Numbered from the stretch's first letter, positions 51,126 through 59,931 are shown. The stretch is DNA of 64,000 bases from Chryseobacterium culicis (GCF_002979755.1 NZ_PCPP01000001.1:2202665-2266664), one strand, 5' to 3'. Made by a program: numbers and translations. Notes: generated from the letters alone by a model not told the origin.

Positions 51126-52223
51126 ATGATTATTAAAAAATTGATAACCGCTTTTGTTTTACTACCGTTTTTAATTCAAACAATGGAGGCACAAACAAAA
51201 GGATATGAAAAGAAAATTGACAGTATTATCCAGACTGAATTTGGAAATAAAGAGGAACCGGGAGGTGTTTTTTTAATTTCACAAAACGGAAAAAGTCTCT
51301 ATCGTAAGGCATTTGGAAAAGCCAATCTTGAACTCAATGTCAATATGACGCCGGATCATGTTTTCCAGATCGGATCAATGACCAAACAGTTTACTGCTGT
51401 GGCGATTCTCATGCTTGAACAGCAGGGAAAACTTAATGTTAATGATCCCATTTCGAAATACATCAAAGATTATCCTAACGGAGATAAGATTACCATTCAC
51501 CACCTTCTGACCCATACTTCAGGAATTAAAGATTTTACGAAAATAAAATCATTGCCTTCTATTGCTCAAAAAGAAATGAAGCCTGAAGAAATGGTCAATT
51601 TTTTCAAAAACGAACCTGTCGATTTTGCACCAGGTGAGAAGTTTGATTACAATAACTCCGGGTATGTCGTGTTGGGATACATCATTGAGCTGGTTTCCGG
51701 AACTTCTTATGAGGATTTTATCAAGAAAAACATCTTTGATAAAGCAGGAATGACCCATTCTTATTATGCTTCCGACAGAAAAGTAATTCCTCAGAGAGCG
51801 TACGGCTATCACAAAAAAGAACATGGATTTGTGAATAAAACCGTAATCAGTTTCAGTGTTCCGTTTTCTTCCGGTTCATTGATGTCCACAACAGACGATA
51901 TGTTGAAATGGCAGCAGGCCTTAAACCAAAATTTATTATTGGATTTAAATGAAACCCAAAAAGCTTTTCAAAAGTATAAGCTGAACAATGGTGAAGAGTT
52001 TACCTATGGATACGGATGGCACTTGAAAGACATCAATGGAATTCCTGACCGTGAGCATGGAGGAAGTGTCTTCGGATTTAAAAGCATGGGAATTTACATT
52101 CCAGGTGAAGATCTCTATGTGATAGGACTCAGCAATTGTGACTGCCACTCTCCTACAGAAATTACCCAAAATATTGCTAAGGCTGCTTTACAAGCAATCA
52201 AAACCTCAGCAAAGAAACCTTAG
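51126..52223 (+). CDS. Exported beta-lactamase-family serine hydrolase
   Basis: 365 aa. A signal peptide (KKLITAFVLLPFLIQTMEA, then QTKGY) is followed by a compact class C beta-lactamase-like domain. SxxK is SMTK in IGSMTKQFTAV, the second motif YNN in FDYNNSGYVVLG, and HGG near the C-terminus (REHGGSVFGF) replaces KTG. This HGG form is typical of esterase-like members and not of true beta-lactamases. It lies 110 nt after a paralogue on the same strand and 2 nt from the convergent MFS gene. Confidence 0.9.
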   Translation: MIIKKLITAFVLLPFLIQTMEAQTKGYEKKIDSIIQTEFGNKEEPGGVFLISQNGKSLYRKAFGKANLELNVNMTPDHVFQIGSMTKQFTAVAILMLEQQGKLNVNDPISKYIKDYPNGDKITIHHLLTHTSGIKDFTKIKSLPSIAQKEMKPEEMVNFFKNEPVDFAPGEKFDYNNSGYVVLGYIIELVSGTSYEDFIKKNIFDKAGMTHSYYASDRKVIPQRAYGYHKKEHGFVNKTVISFSVPFSSGSLMSTTDDMLKWQQALNQNLLLDLNETQKAFQKYKLNNGEEFTYGYGWHLKDINGIPDREHGGSVFGFKSMGIYIPGEDLYVIGLSNCDCHSPTEITQNIAKAALQAIKTSAKKP

Positions 52224-52225
52224 TT

Positions 52226-53632
52226 TTATTTTCTGTTTTTCATTTCAGGAAGAACATAATCCGGAACCTTAAAAATACAGGCCATTACAAAAATCAAACA
52301 TAGAATATTAATCAGTAAAGTAACGGAAAAGGCATTGTGATACTGCTGTACGGAAGGTTTTGTTCCCAGAAAATAATAGAAAATACTTCCTACAGCAACA
52401 ATCCCGACTATAGCAGCAATCTGTTGAAAAGTATTATAAACCCCGGAAGCATTTCCAATCAATTTTTCAGACATTCCTGATAAGGCAATATTCGCCAGTG
52501 AAGGAATAATAGATCCTATTCCCAGCCCATACAAAAATAAAAGCAGACAGAAAACGGGAAAACCAGTCTGCATCCTGAATAAAAATAACTGAAGCATAAG
52601 AATCAAGATTATAAAGCCAAGCCCTGCTATCAGGGCTTTTTTCCCATATTTCAAAATGAGCTTTACAGAAATGACTGAAGCTAAAATAAAACCCAATCCC
52701 TGAAAAACAATGATCTCTCCAGCCTCTAACGGGCTCATCTTTAGTCCATCCTGAAAAAACAGAGACAGAATATAAAAATAGGAATCCAGCATAATAAAAA
52801 AGAAAGAAACCGCCACAATTCCCAAATTGAAATTTTGATAACGGAATAATTCAAAATCAATCAGATAGGAACGTTCATTTTGGATTCTCTTCTTCTGGTT
52901 TTTTATAAAACTGAATAAAATTCCACCGGAAATAATCATTAATGAAACATTTTTAAGATGAAGACCTTCATGTTCAGACATTGTCAAAGCATACGTTGCA
53001 CAGAACAATCCTGCAGAAAGAATGAGAACTCCACCAGCATTGAAAGATTGTTTTACAGGTATTTTAGATTCGTTCAATAATTTCAGGCTAAGAAAAATAG
53101 CGGGTATGCAGATGGGAATATTCATCAGAAAAATAAGTCTCCATGGCTCTTCCATAACAGTCAAAGATGAAAAGTATCCTCCGAGAAACTGTCCCAAAAC
53201 GGTTCCAATCCCGATAGTAGTTCCATACCATCCCATCGCTTTGGTGCGTTCCTGATGAACGGGAAATAAAATCTGTATCATGGAAAGTACCTGAGGAGCC
53301 ATCATGGCAGCACTGATTCCTTGTACAAATCTTGAAATTACCAGCTGACCAGCTCCTACAGAAACTCCACAAACAATAGAACTTATCATAAAGGCAATCA
53401 ATCCGAAAATATAAATCCTTTTTCTTCCGTACAGATCTCCCAATCTGCCTCCTGTAATCAGTAAAGAAGCAAATCCTATAAGATAAGCGGCAATCATGAA
53501 CTGCATTTCTCCATGAGAAGCATGAAGGTCACGCTGTATGGAAGGTATAGACACATTGATGATAAAAATATCCATTATTACCAACAACTGACCCAATAAT
53601 ATCACTAACAAATTCAAATACTTATGTTTCAT
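52226..53632 (-). CDS. MFS drug-efflux transporter (DHA2-like)
   Basis: 468 aa with 12-14 hydrophobic helices. The first helix ends with MDIFIINVSIPSIQRDL, the DHA2 motif D1, and motif A appears as GRLGDLYGRKRIYIFG. It exports small molecules using the proton gradient, from the inner membrane. A TetR gene lies directly upstream on the same strand with a 41-nt gap containing a palindrome, which suggests that the regulator controls the pump. Substrate unknown. Confidence 0.93.
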   Translation of the reverse strand: MKHKYLNLLVILLGQLLVIMDIFIINVSIPSIQRDLHASHGEMQFMIAAYLIGFASLLITGGRLGDLYGRKRIYIFGLIAFMISSIVCGVSVGAGQLVISRFVQGISAAMMAPQVLSMIQILFPVHQERTKAMGWYGTTIGIGTVLGQFLGGYFSSLTVMEEPWRLIFLMNIPICIPAIFLSLKLLNESKIPVKQSFNAGGVLILSAGLFCATYALTMSEHEGLHLKNVSLMIISGGILFSFIKNQKKRIQNERSYLIDFELFRYQNFNLGIVAVSFFFIMLDSYFYILSLFFQDGLKMSPLEAGEIIVFQGLGFILASVISVKLILKYGKKALIAGLGFIILILMLQLFLFRMQTGFPVFCLLLFLYGLGIGSIIPSLANIALSGMSEKLIGNASGVYNTFQQIAAIVGIVAVGSIFYYFLGTKPSVQQYHNAFSVTLLINILCLIFVMACIFKVPDYVLPEMKNRK

Positions 53633-53638
53633 TTTTAT

Positions 53639-53652
53639 ATAGATATATCTAT
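53639..53652. promoter_or_regulatory. Candidate TetR operator between tetR and the MFS gene
   Basis: ATAGATATATCTAT, a perfect 14-bp palindrome 6 nt before the MFS start codon. It matches the site at 54268-54281 at 12 of 14 positions. Confidence 0.55.
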
Positions 53653-53673
53653 TTTTTAATAATTAAAAAAAAA

Positions 53674-54237
53674 TTAGGGCAATAAACCCTGAACAATTTT
53701 TTTTATCTGGTCAAAAGAATCAGTTTGTTTGTTGATTGTAGAGGTAACAACAGCTCCTTCGATGAGCAGAAAAATATGATCTGCTATTGAATCTGTGTCA
53801 GTCAGCTTCGCCTCTGTTCCATATTCATGGGCAAGTGTTCTAATCAGATCCTTTTGTTTTTCTTTATGCTGCGTAGCAAAAGCGGAAACAGAAGGATTTC
53901 CCTCTCCTATTTCGGAGACAATTTTAATGAAATGACAGCCTGCAAATTTTGAGGCCTGCTGCAGTTTTTTTCTGTAGTCAATGAGGGCAAGAAGTTTTTC
54001 TTTCGGGTCTGAAATCGTGGATATACTGTTTTCATATCCTTCAAACCAGCCAAGCTCCTCTTTGATAAGATAGGCCTGAAGAAGATCATTTTTGGATGAA
54101 AAATGATTGTACAAAGACCCAATGGCAATATTCGCTTCTGCAATAATCTGATTGATCCCCGTAGAATTATACCCTTGTTTATAAAACAATTCTGAAGCAA
54201 CCCTGATAATCCTCTCGCGTACTTTTTCTTTTTTCAT
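53674..54237 (-). CDS. TetR-family transcriptional regulator
   Basis: 187 aa. The N-terminal HTH is clear: RIIRVASELFYKQGYNSTGINQIIAEANIAIGSLYNHFSSK (cut here to GYNSTGINQIIAEANIA and LYNHFSSK), followed by a helical ligand-binding domain. A LKKLQQASKFAGCHFIK-type segment fits the AcrR/YxaF group. It is the first gene of a two-gene unit with the MFS pump. Two near-identical palindromes flank it, one at its promoter and one before the pump gene, as expected of an autoregulated repressor. Confidence 0.92.
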   Translation of the reverse strand: MKKEKVRERIIRVASELFYKQGYNSTGINQIIAEANIAIGSLYNHFSSKNDLLQAYLIKEELGWFEGYENSISTISDPKEKLLALIDYRKKLQQASKFAGCHFIKIVSEIGEGNPSVSAFATQHKEKQKDLIRTLAHEYGTEAKLTDTDSIADHIFLLIEGAVVTSTINKQTDSFDQIKKIVQGLLP

Positions 54238-54251
54238 CGTGAAAATTTTTA

Positions 54252-54290
54252 CAAATGTAGATAAAAAATAGATAAGTCTATCTATTTTTG
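54252..54290. promoter_or_regulatory. Divergent promoter region with candidate TetR operator
   Basis: The minus strand has TACATTTG (54252-54259), the -7 box of tetR; the plus strand has TATTTTTG (54283-54290), a -7 box for the VOC gene. Between and over them lies AAAAATAGATA-AGTC-TATCTATTTTT (54264-54289), whose core ATAGATAAGTCTAT (54268-54281) resembles the operator at 53639-53652. A protein bound here would block both directions. Confidence 0.62.
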
Positions 54291-54353
54291 AAATTGAGAT
54301 AAAAACTTTATTTTAGATTCAGGAAATCCTATTTGCCATTTAAACTTCCAATC

Positions 54354-54818
54354 ATGAAATCACTGTCACTCTTTTTGATATTTATATTGCTAACCGTATC
54401 TTGCAGTCAATCACAGAAACCTAATCCTTTAAAAAATATGAAATCTTCCAATCCTGTTGTCTACTTTGAAATTCCCGTGCATGATCTGGCGCGTGCTGAA
54501 AAGTTCTATTCTGCTGTTTTCAACTTTAGTTTTGAGAAAGAAATCATAGACCGCTATGAGATGGCATTGTTTCCATTTGAAGAAAAAAACAGTGGTATAA
54601 CAGGAGCATTAGCTAAAGGAGATGTCTACAAACCTTCCAAAAATGGTGTCATTATTTATTTTAAAGCAGAAAATATTGACCAAACATTGGAAAAAGTTCT
54701 ACAACAGGGAGGTTCTGTTCTTTACCCTAAAAGGATAGATGAAAAATATGGTTTTGCGGTAGCAGAATTTGAAGATTCGGAAGGCAACAGAATAGCGCTG
54801 CATGAAACGGTAAAGTAG
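54354..54818 (+). CDS. VOC (glyoxalase-like) lipoprotein
   Basis: 154 aa from the ATG at 54354; the frame opens at a TTG at 54333. A lipoprotein signal peptide MKSLSLFLIFILLTVSC with the lipid-attachment Cys is followed by one VOC domain (FEIPVHDLARAEKFYSAVF, GVIIYFKAENIDQTL, FAVAEFEDSEGNRIALHE). VOC proteins are metal-dependent lyases, dioxygenases or resistance proteins and are normally cytosolic; the lipidated form is unusual. An internal Met (MKSSNPVVYFEI) would give a cytosolic version. It is divergent from tetR and shares its operator. Confidence 0.85.
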   Translation: MKSLSLFLIFILLTVSCSQSQKPNPLKNMKSSNPVVYFEIPVHDLARAEKFYSAVFNFSFEKEIIDRYEMALFPFEEKNSGITGALAKGDVYKPSKNGVIIYFKAENIDQTLEKVLQQGGSVLYPKRIDEKYGFAVAEFEDSEGNRIALHETVK

Positions 54819-54912
54819 CCATACCATTCATTGCATATTATTTTTTTTCATGTGGTTAAAGCATATTTTGTATATTTAAATAACCATTTGAAATCTAATT
54901 TGGTAAATACCT

Positions 54913-55536
54913 ATGGCGGAAGAACTGTATTTCATCAAAACCAATCCCATTATTGCCAAAATAAATTTGTACAATAAGCTCAGCCGTGAAGAAGAAAATA
55001 TTCTGAAATTCCTTGCGCCTGAAGCGAAAAATACCCTTGAAACAATTAAAGAAAAAGTAAAAGATTCTGTTGAAGAACTTAGCCAGGAAGAACTTCTGCT
55101 TATTTTTCAATGGTTTCATAAGGTATATTCTTCAGATCATGAGGAAACCAAAACACAGCTTTTCATTAATGGTATTGATCTTTTTTATGAAATTCCGACT
55201 AACATTCATGCCGAAAATTTCCTTCAGATTCTTTCAGATTATGAAAAACTTCTGAAGCAGGATATGAATTATATTGTAGACTCCAAAAATTTCAATCAAT
55301 TCCTGATCTACGGGATTTTTCTGACAGAGATTATCAACAGAGAACAGCATCCGGATAATATCCTTTGTGAATATCTGAAACCGGATAACCAGTCTTTATA
55401 TCTTCTGGCTGAAGACCAGTGCAGTTTGAAAGATTTTGATCCTGCCATCATCCCGAATCTTCAGCATTATTTTACCGATCTGTATGATCTGACCAAGTTT
55501 TACAAAGGTTCTATCATCAAACTTGAGAATCAATAA
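54913..55536 (+). CDS. Uncharacterised helical protein
   Basis: 207 aa, soluble, acidic, predicted largely helical, with no signal peptide and a single cysteine pair far apart. It starts ELYFIKTNPIIAKINLYNKLS. No domain recognised. It stands alone, convergent with the epimerase gene 11 nt later. Codon use is like that of its neighbours. Confidence 0.65.
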   Translation: MAEELYFIKTNPIIAKINLYNKLSREEENILKFLAPEAKNTLETIKEKVKDSVEELSQEELLLIFQWFHKVYSSDHEETKTQLFINGIDLFYEIPTNIHAENFLQILSDYEKLLKQDMNYIVDSKNFNQFLIYGIFLTEIINREQHPDNILCEYLKPDNQSLYLLAEDQCSLKDFDPAIIPNLQHYFTDLYDLTKFYKGSIIKLENQ

Positions 55537-55547
55537 ACAGAAGCTTC

Positions 55548-56567
55548 TTAAACCTCTCGCAGCATTTCAGGATTTTTCATGAGATACTCTAACGCTTCTG
55601 TCACAGCGTGTTCAGGACTTTTAGGATTGAATCCTAATTCATTTCTGGCTTTAGAAATATCAAAATCCTGTTGTAATCCGGAAAACATGGCAATATCTTT
55701 TCGGGTAAGTACGGGTGGTTTTCCACTCAATTTTGCGGTAAGTTCCATGAGAGCAGCAATGGTAACCAGAATTCCTTTGGGAACGGAACGGGGAATATTC
55801 AGCTTCAGCTCTGGATAAAGGGTATTGGCCAGAATAGTTGTATCTGTGATCGTCATGCATTTTTCATTGGCCAAAATATAACGTTCACCCGAACGTCCTT
55901 TTTCAGCGGCTAAAAAACATCCTTCTGCAACATCCTTCACATCTATCCAGTTCAGGGTAATTTTTGTATCTACAGGAATTTTTTTGTTGAGAATAAGCTT
56001 CAGTATACCATAAGAAACATTGAGTGGTAAAAATGCTTTACTTCCAATCATGGCAGAAGGCATCACCGAAACTAATTCTATCCCTAGTTTTAAAGCCAGA
56101 TCAAATGCCAGTTTCTCCCCGTCATTCTTAGAATTATAATACATATCTCTTCGATCCGGATTATAACCATTGCTTTCTCTGGTAGGTAAGTTTGTATAAT
56201 TGAGAGCAGCAATAGAACTTACATATACTATTTTTTTTACGCCTGCTTCTGCGGCAGCTTCAATAGTATTCCGCGTACCATTGATGTTTACTTCATAGAT
56301 TTCCTTTTTAGGATTTTTAGCCCATAATTTGAAAGAAGCGCCTACAGCATAGAATGTTTCCACTCCCTGCAATGCTTTTACAAAAGAAGCTTTGTCGGTA
56401 ATATCCGCTTGTACCAGCTCACAATCCAATCCGTCAAAAGGTTTTTTGTTTTTTGTATTTCTTACAGCAGCTCTTACCGGAATCCCTTTTTCCAGTAAAA
56501 ATCTGACTAAATTATTTCCCAGATGTCCATTTGCTCCTGAAACAAGACTTATATTATTCTTTGTCAT
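55548..56567 (-). CDS. NAD-dependent epimerase/dehydratase-family protein (extended SDR)
   Basis: 339 aa. GxxGxxG cofactor motif in SGANGHLGNNLV, acid near ADITD, the central KIVYVSSIAAL, and Y-x3-K as YNSK in MYYNSKNDGEKLAF. It resembles dihydroflavonol-4-reductase/3-beta-HSD-like extended SDRs. Substrate not known. It is monocistronic, with a Crp/Fnr gene 59 nt upstream on the same strand. Confidence 0.9.
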   Translation of the reverse strand: MTKNNISLVSGANGHLGNNLVRFLLEKGIPVRAAVRNTKNKKPFDGLDCELVQADITDKASFVKALQGVETFYAVGASFKLWAKNPKKEIYEVNINGTRNTIEAAAEAGVKKIVYVSSIAALNYTNLPTRESNGYNPDRRDMYYNSKNDGEKLAFDLALKLGIELVSVMPSAMIGSKAFLPLNVSYGILKLILNKKIPVDTKITLNWIDVKDVAEGCFLAAEKGRSGERYILANEKCMTITDTTILANTLYPELKLNIPRSVPKGILVTIAALMELTAKLSGKPPVLTRKDIAMFSGLQQDFDISKARNELGFNPKSPEHAVTEALEYLMKNPEMLREV

Positions 56568-56626
56568 TACATTAATTTTAATGCTGCAAAGTTCATCTTC
56601 CCCATTCCAGAACCACTTGACTTTTG

Positions 56627-57202
56627 TTAGTTAATTATTTTCCTCCGGATTCTGCTCAGGCTTTCTGGCTTCATTCCTAAAAATGATGCGATGTATTGGA
56701 TAGGAACATTTTGAATGATGCCAGGATAATCATTCATGAGTTTCAGGTATCGCTGTTCAGCATTTAAAACAGATAACTCTCTGGAACGTTTTTCGTTATA
56801 GGTAATCGATTGTTGAAAAATTGAAATACTAAAATCCTTCATCGCCTGGCTTTGGCCGATCAAATGATTCAGGTTTTCTTGGGAGATGCTCAAAAGTTGA
56901 GCATCGGTGATCGCTTCTAAATTATTTTCAGAAACTGTACTGTTGATATAATCTGAATAAGAGGTAAAAAATCCAGGCGGACAGTTGATATGAGTGGTTA
57001 CTTCATGGCCATTTTCATCGGTATAAAAAAGTCTGAGGTAGCCTGAAACAATATAATAAAGATATTGAGGTATTTTTCCCGCCTCTTCTATAATGATATT
57101 TTTTGAAAATGATACAGGCTCAAAATATTTTTTGACTGCTTCTGTTTCTTCCTGACTCAAATCATGGCCGGAATAAATATGTTGTAAAAGCTTGTCATGC
57201 AT
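56627..57202 (-). CDS. Crp/Fnr-family transcriptional regulator
   Basis: 191 aa. An N-terminal cyclic-nucleotide-binding-like beta-roll (EEAGKIPQYLYYIVSGYLRLFYTDENGHE region) and a C-terminal winged helix with PIQYIASFLGMKPESLSRIRRK. There are no N-terminal cysteines for an Fe-S cluster and the cNMP-binding arginine is not evident, so the signal is unknown. Such regulators in flavobacteria often control an adjacent gene: here the epimerase, 59 nt downstream on the same strand. Confidence 0.9.
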   Translation of the reverse strand: MHDKLLQHIYSGHDLSQEETEAVKKYFEPVSFSKNIIIEEAGKIPQYLYYIVSGYLRLFYTDENGHEVTTHINCPPGFFTSYSDYINSTVSENNLEAITDAQLLSISQENLNHLIGQSQAMKDFSISIFQQSITYNEKRSRELSVLNAEQRYLKLMNDYPGIIQNVPIQYIASFLGMKPESLSRIRRKIIN

Positions 57203-57397
57203 TGAACTGAGTATGTTTTAATCTAACACAAAAATACCAAAAGAAAACTTCAATATTGATGAACTTAAAAAATATTTACCTGCCTATGTAACATCCTGCA
57301 CTCAATAATTGTCTTCTATACATCACTGAATCTCAACATTCAGTATGAATAATTATTGAACCAGGATAAAAACTATAACACAGCCAGCAGTCTACTT

Positions 57398-57772
57398 TTA
57401 CGATGTGGAACTGTTGGCTCTTTTATTGCCTCGCCGGAGAATAAAAAAGTAATATACCATTCCACCTGCGAAATAAGCCATCCCATCCCAAAAATCTCCT
57501 GTAAAATGAGGGGATAGTTTCGGGCAAAGCACTTCAAACAAAAAAGACAGATAAAGCACTGAAGTCAATACAAATTTCAGATCAGGTTTCCAGTAATAGC
57601 CCAGCACAGAATTCATGATATATTCTATCAGATAACAATACATAGGAACTGTAATACAATCTGTAAAATGATCATTGATAACGGGAATAAAAATTCCGTT
57701 TCGTCTCAGCAGAATAATGAGTCCCCAAACCGCCAATCCTATCAGGAACCAAAATGAAATTCTTTTGTTCAT
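57398..57772 (-). CDS. Small membrane protein (family often labelled magnesium-citrate transporter)
   Basis: 124 aa from the ATG at 57770-57772; a GTG one codon upstream is also possible. Four hydrophobic segments (FWFLIGLAVWGLIILL, CITVPMYCYLIEYIM, VLTSVLYLSFLFEVL, YFAGGMVYYFFIL) and a basic tail. Similar flavobacterial proteins carry the name magnesium citrate secondary transporter, but a 124-aa protein cannot be a full transporter and the activity is unproven. Its start overlaps the stop of a 44-aa ORF (TGATG). Confidence 0.7.
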   Translation of the reverse strand: MNKRISFWFLIGLAVWGLIILLRRNGIFIPVINDHFTDCITVPMYCYLIEYIMNSVLGYYWKPDLKFVLTSVLYLSFLFEVLCPKLSPHFTGDFWDGMAYFAGGMVYYFFILRRGNKRANSSTS

Positions 57773-57906
57773 CACATATGCAGTACTGCCATTATGATCC
57801 CAAGAATTACCTGCAGTATTTTTGATATAACTTCCTGGGGATCTGTTGTATTTTCTTTTTCAGTTTGATCCGCTGATTCATAATTGAACTTTTGCTTCCC
57901 TTCCAT
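57772..57906 (-). CDS. Small coupled ORF with one membrane segment
   Basis: 44 aa. A hydrophilic N-terminus (MEGKQKFNYESADQTEK) is followed by a hydrophobic stretch (ISKILQVILGIIMAVLHM) that ends at the stop. The stop codon overlaps the ATG of the next gene, and the start lies about 14 nt downstream of an exact -7 box, so expression is well supported. It may be a small membrane partner of the 124-aa protein. No family recognised. Confidence 0.6.
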   Translation of the reverse strand: MEGKQKFNYESADQTEKENTTDPQEVISKILQVILGIIMAVLHM

Positions 57907-57926
57907 TTTTATAAGATTTAATCCTG

Positions 57927-57960
57927 CAAATATATCAAATTAGAACAATTGTTCTAATTT
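57927..57960. promoter_or_regulatory. -7 element and 24-bp palindrome between divergent genes
   Basis: TATATTTG on the minus strand (57927-57934) is an exact -7 match for the 44-aa gene. Next to it AAATTAGAACAA and TTGTTCTAATTT form a perfect 24-bp palindrome (57937-57960) over the -33 region. It is the likely operator for the TetR gene starting at 58003. Confidence 0.72.
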
Positions 57961-58002
57961 TAAAAATATGATTTATATCCGTTCTTATATTCTTATCTTT
58001 GG

Positions 58003-58632
58003 ATGATGAAGACCAAGGATAAAATTCTGTCTAAAGCACTGGAATTATTTAATGACAAGGGGTACAACAATATTACCACCAGGCATATTGCGGCTGAACT
58101 CAATATCAGTGCGGGAAATCTGCATTATCATTTCAGACATTCAGAAGACCTCATTAAAATCCTTTTCTCTGAGCTTACTCTGAAAATGGATGAGCTGCTG
58201 AAACAAATGAAAAAAACAGAGGATAAAACACTGGATGATCTTTATCAGTTCACGTATTCTATCTGCAGAATTTTTTATTCTTATCGTTTCATCTTCATCA
58301 ATTTTATAGATATTCTGAATCAAAATCCTGATATCAAAGCCAGCTATGAAGGGATTAATTTCAGCAGGAAAGAAGAATTTCAGCAGATCTTTTCAGATCT
58401 TCAGAAGAGCAATATATTTCAGAAAGATGTTCCTCATTTTATTATAGATGGACTTGTTGAACAGATTTTCATCATTGCAGACAACTGGCTTACCCACAAC
58501 AGGCTTATATTAAAACTCGGTCAGAAAGAGGCAATACACCACTATACGCTTCTGCAGATGAATCTTTTTTATCCGATTCTCAATAAAGAACAGCAAAAAC
58601 TGTATGAAGAACAATATATTCAACAGTCATAA
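58003..58632 (+). CDS. TetR-family transcriptional regulator
   Basis: 209 aa. N-terminal HTH: ILSKALELFNDKGYNNITTR, then HIAAELNISAGNLHYHFRHSE. A helical C-terminal domain with aromatic clusters follows. A second ATG (58006) is the alternative start, and a TATCTTTG element ends 5 nt before it, so this transcript may be leaderless. It is divergent from the 44-aa/124-aa membrane unit over a perfect palindrome. The GNAT gene follows one nucleotide after its stop. Confidence 0.92.
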   Translation: MMKTKDKILSKALELFNDKGYNNITTRHIAAELNISAGNLHYHFRHSEDLIKILFSELTLKMDELLKQMKKTEDKTLDDLYQFTYSICRIFYSYRFIFINFIDILNQNPDIKASYEGINFSRKEEFQQIFSDLQKSNIFQKDVPHFIIDGLVEQIFIIADNWLTHNRLILKLGQKEAIHHYTLLQMNLFYPILNKEQQKLYEEQYIQQS

Positions 58633-58633
58633 C

Positions 58634-59101
58634 ATGACCATCAGAAAAGGGATTAACGATGATCTCCCGGAGATGCTGCAGCTTTTCACAGCAACTATAG
58701 ACGAGATATGTAAAAAAGACTATGATCTTCAACAGCTTGAAGCATGGAAATCCGGTGCAGAGAACAAGGAAAGGTGGATGAAAATGATGAGAGATCAGCA
58801 TGTTTTGATTGCTCTCACCGAAAATAAAATGGTGGGATTCTGTACTCTTGATCAGGGAAATTACATTGACCTGCTTTTTGTACACAAAGATTATCAGCAT
58901 AAAGGAATTGCCTCAATGCTTTACAATTGGGTTGAAAAAGAAGCCCTGCAACATCATGAGAGAGAACTTACAGCTAATGTGAGCAAAACAGCCAGACCCT
59001 TTTTTGAAAAAAACGGTTTTCAGGTTGTTATGGAGCAAACAGTGTATGTAAAAGGAATTGCTATGATGAATTATAAAATGGCAAAAACACTTATCTTTTA
59101 A
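58634..59101 (+). CDS. GNAT-family N-acetyltransferase
   Basis: 155 aa from the ATG at 58634, one nucleotide after the tetR stop; an in-frame ATG at 58604 lies inside tetR. The acetyl-CoA motif A is LLFVHKDYQHKGIASMLYN, with the following EKEALQHHERELTANVSKTA and FFEKNGFQV. The acceptor substrate is unknown. It is co-transcribed with tetR and followed by an AraC gene 11 nt later. Confidence 0.9.
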   Translation: MTIRKGINDDLPEMLQLFTATIDEICKKDYDLQQLEAWKSGAENKERWMKMMRDQHVLIALTENKMVGFCTLDQGNYIDLLFVHKDYQHKGIASMLYNWVEKEALQHHERELTANVSKTARPFFEKNGFQVVMEQTVYVKGIAMMNYKMAKTLIF

Positions 59102-59112
59102 TTTTAAGATTG

Positions 59113-59931
59113 ATGGAATTACAACCGGAATATAATGAGTATAGAATTTCAGTTCCTCAGGAATTTGAAAATGTATTTACTCATTTTTATTTTGCTGAAA
59201 ATACTTCTGAGATATCAGTAACCAAAACACTTTTACCCACTTATCAGACGATCCTGTTATTTTGTTTCGGAGAAAGTGCCACGATGTCTACACGGGAAAA
59301 GACCATCATAAGTGTTGATAAATGTATGGTATTCGGTCCGGTGAGACAATCTTTTGACTATACGCTTCCGGCAGGATGTTCTATTCTTGTCGCCAATTTT
59401 AAAGATGATGCATTCTTTAGATTTTTTGGGAAAATATCCATTATGCAATCGGTAAAACATCCGGATGAACTGTTGAAAGAAAACTGTTTTACAGATCTGT
59501 GGCATCAGCTGACAGCATTACATGCTACTACAGAACAGGTGAATCATATCTTAGAATTCTGCAGACCTTATCTGCAAGATCGGGATATTACCAGCCAGCT
59601 TCTGAGCAGTTTTGAGAATGATCTTCTAAACCCTGTTAAAGTCATTGCTGAACAGACTCATCAAACAGAAAGAAACATCCAGCGAAAACAGAAAGAGCAG
59701 TTTGGGTATTCTTTAAAAGAACTTAACCGTTACAACCGTTTTTTAAAAGCCATCAAAATTATTGAAGAGGAAACCGAAAAACAAAATCAGGTCAAATGGT
59801 TTGTCATTATTGATGAGTGTGGTTATTATGATCAAAGCCAGCTTATTCATGATTTCAAGCATTTTATCAACATTTCTCCTGCTCAGTATTTAAAATTCCA
59901 GCAGGAGATCTGCAACCCAAAAACGAAATAG
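59113..59931 (+). CDS. AraC-family transcriptional regulator
   Basis: 272 aa from the ATG at 59113; a TTG just upstream extends the frame by one codon. A divergent beta-rich N-terminal sensing domain (about 1-150) precedes an AraC domain with VKVIAEQTHQTERNIQRKQK and the second helix-turn-helix around WFVIIDECGYYDQSQLIHDF, then SPAQYLK. It is third in the tetR-GNAT-AraC series and lies 75 nt before a quinone reductase gene, a plausible target. Confidence 0.88.
   Translation: MELQPEYNEYRISVPQEFENVFTHFYFAENTSEISVTKTLLPTYQTILLFCFGESATMSTREKTIISVDKCMVFGPVRQSFDYTLPAGCSILVANFKDDAFFRFFGKISIMQSVKHPDELLKENCFTDLWHQLTALHATTEQVNHILEFCRPYLQDRDITSQLLSSFENDLLNPVKVIAEQTHQTERNIQRKQKEQFGYSLKELNRYNRFLKAIKIIEEETEKQNQVKWFVIIDECGYYDQSQLIHDFKHFINISPAQYLKFQQEICNPKTK

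Noticed and set aside
57325..57344. ACTGAAT/ATTCAGT hairpin as a terminator
   Set aside because: Only 7 bp and no T-run on either strand.
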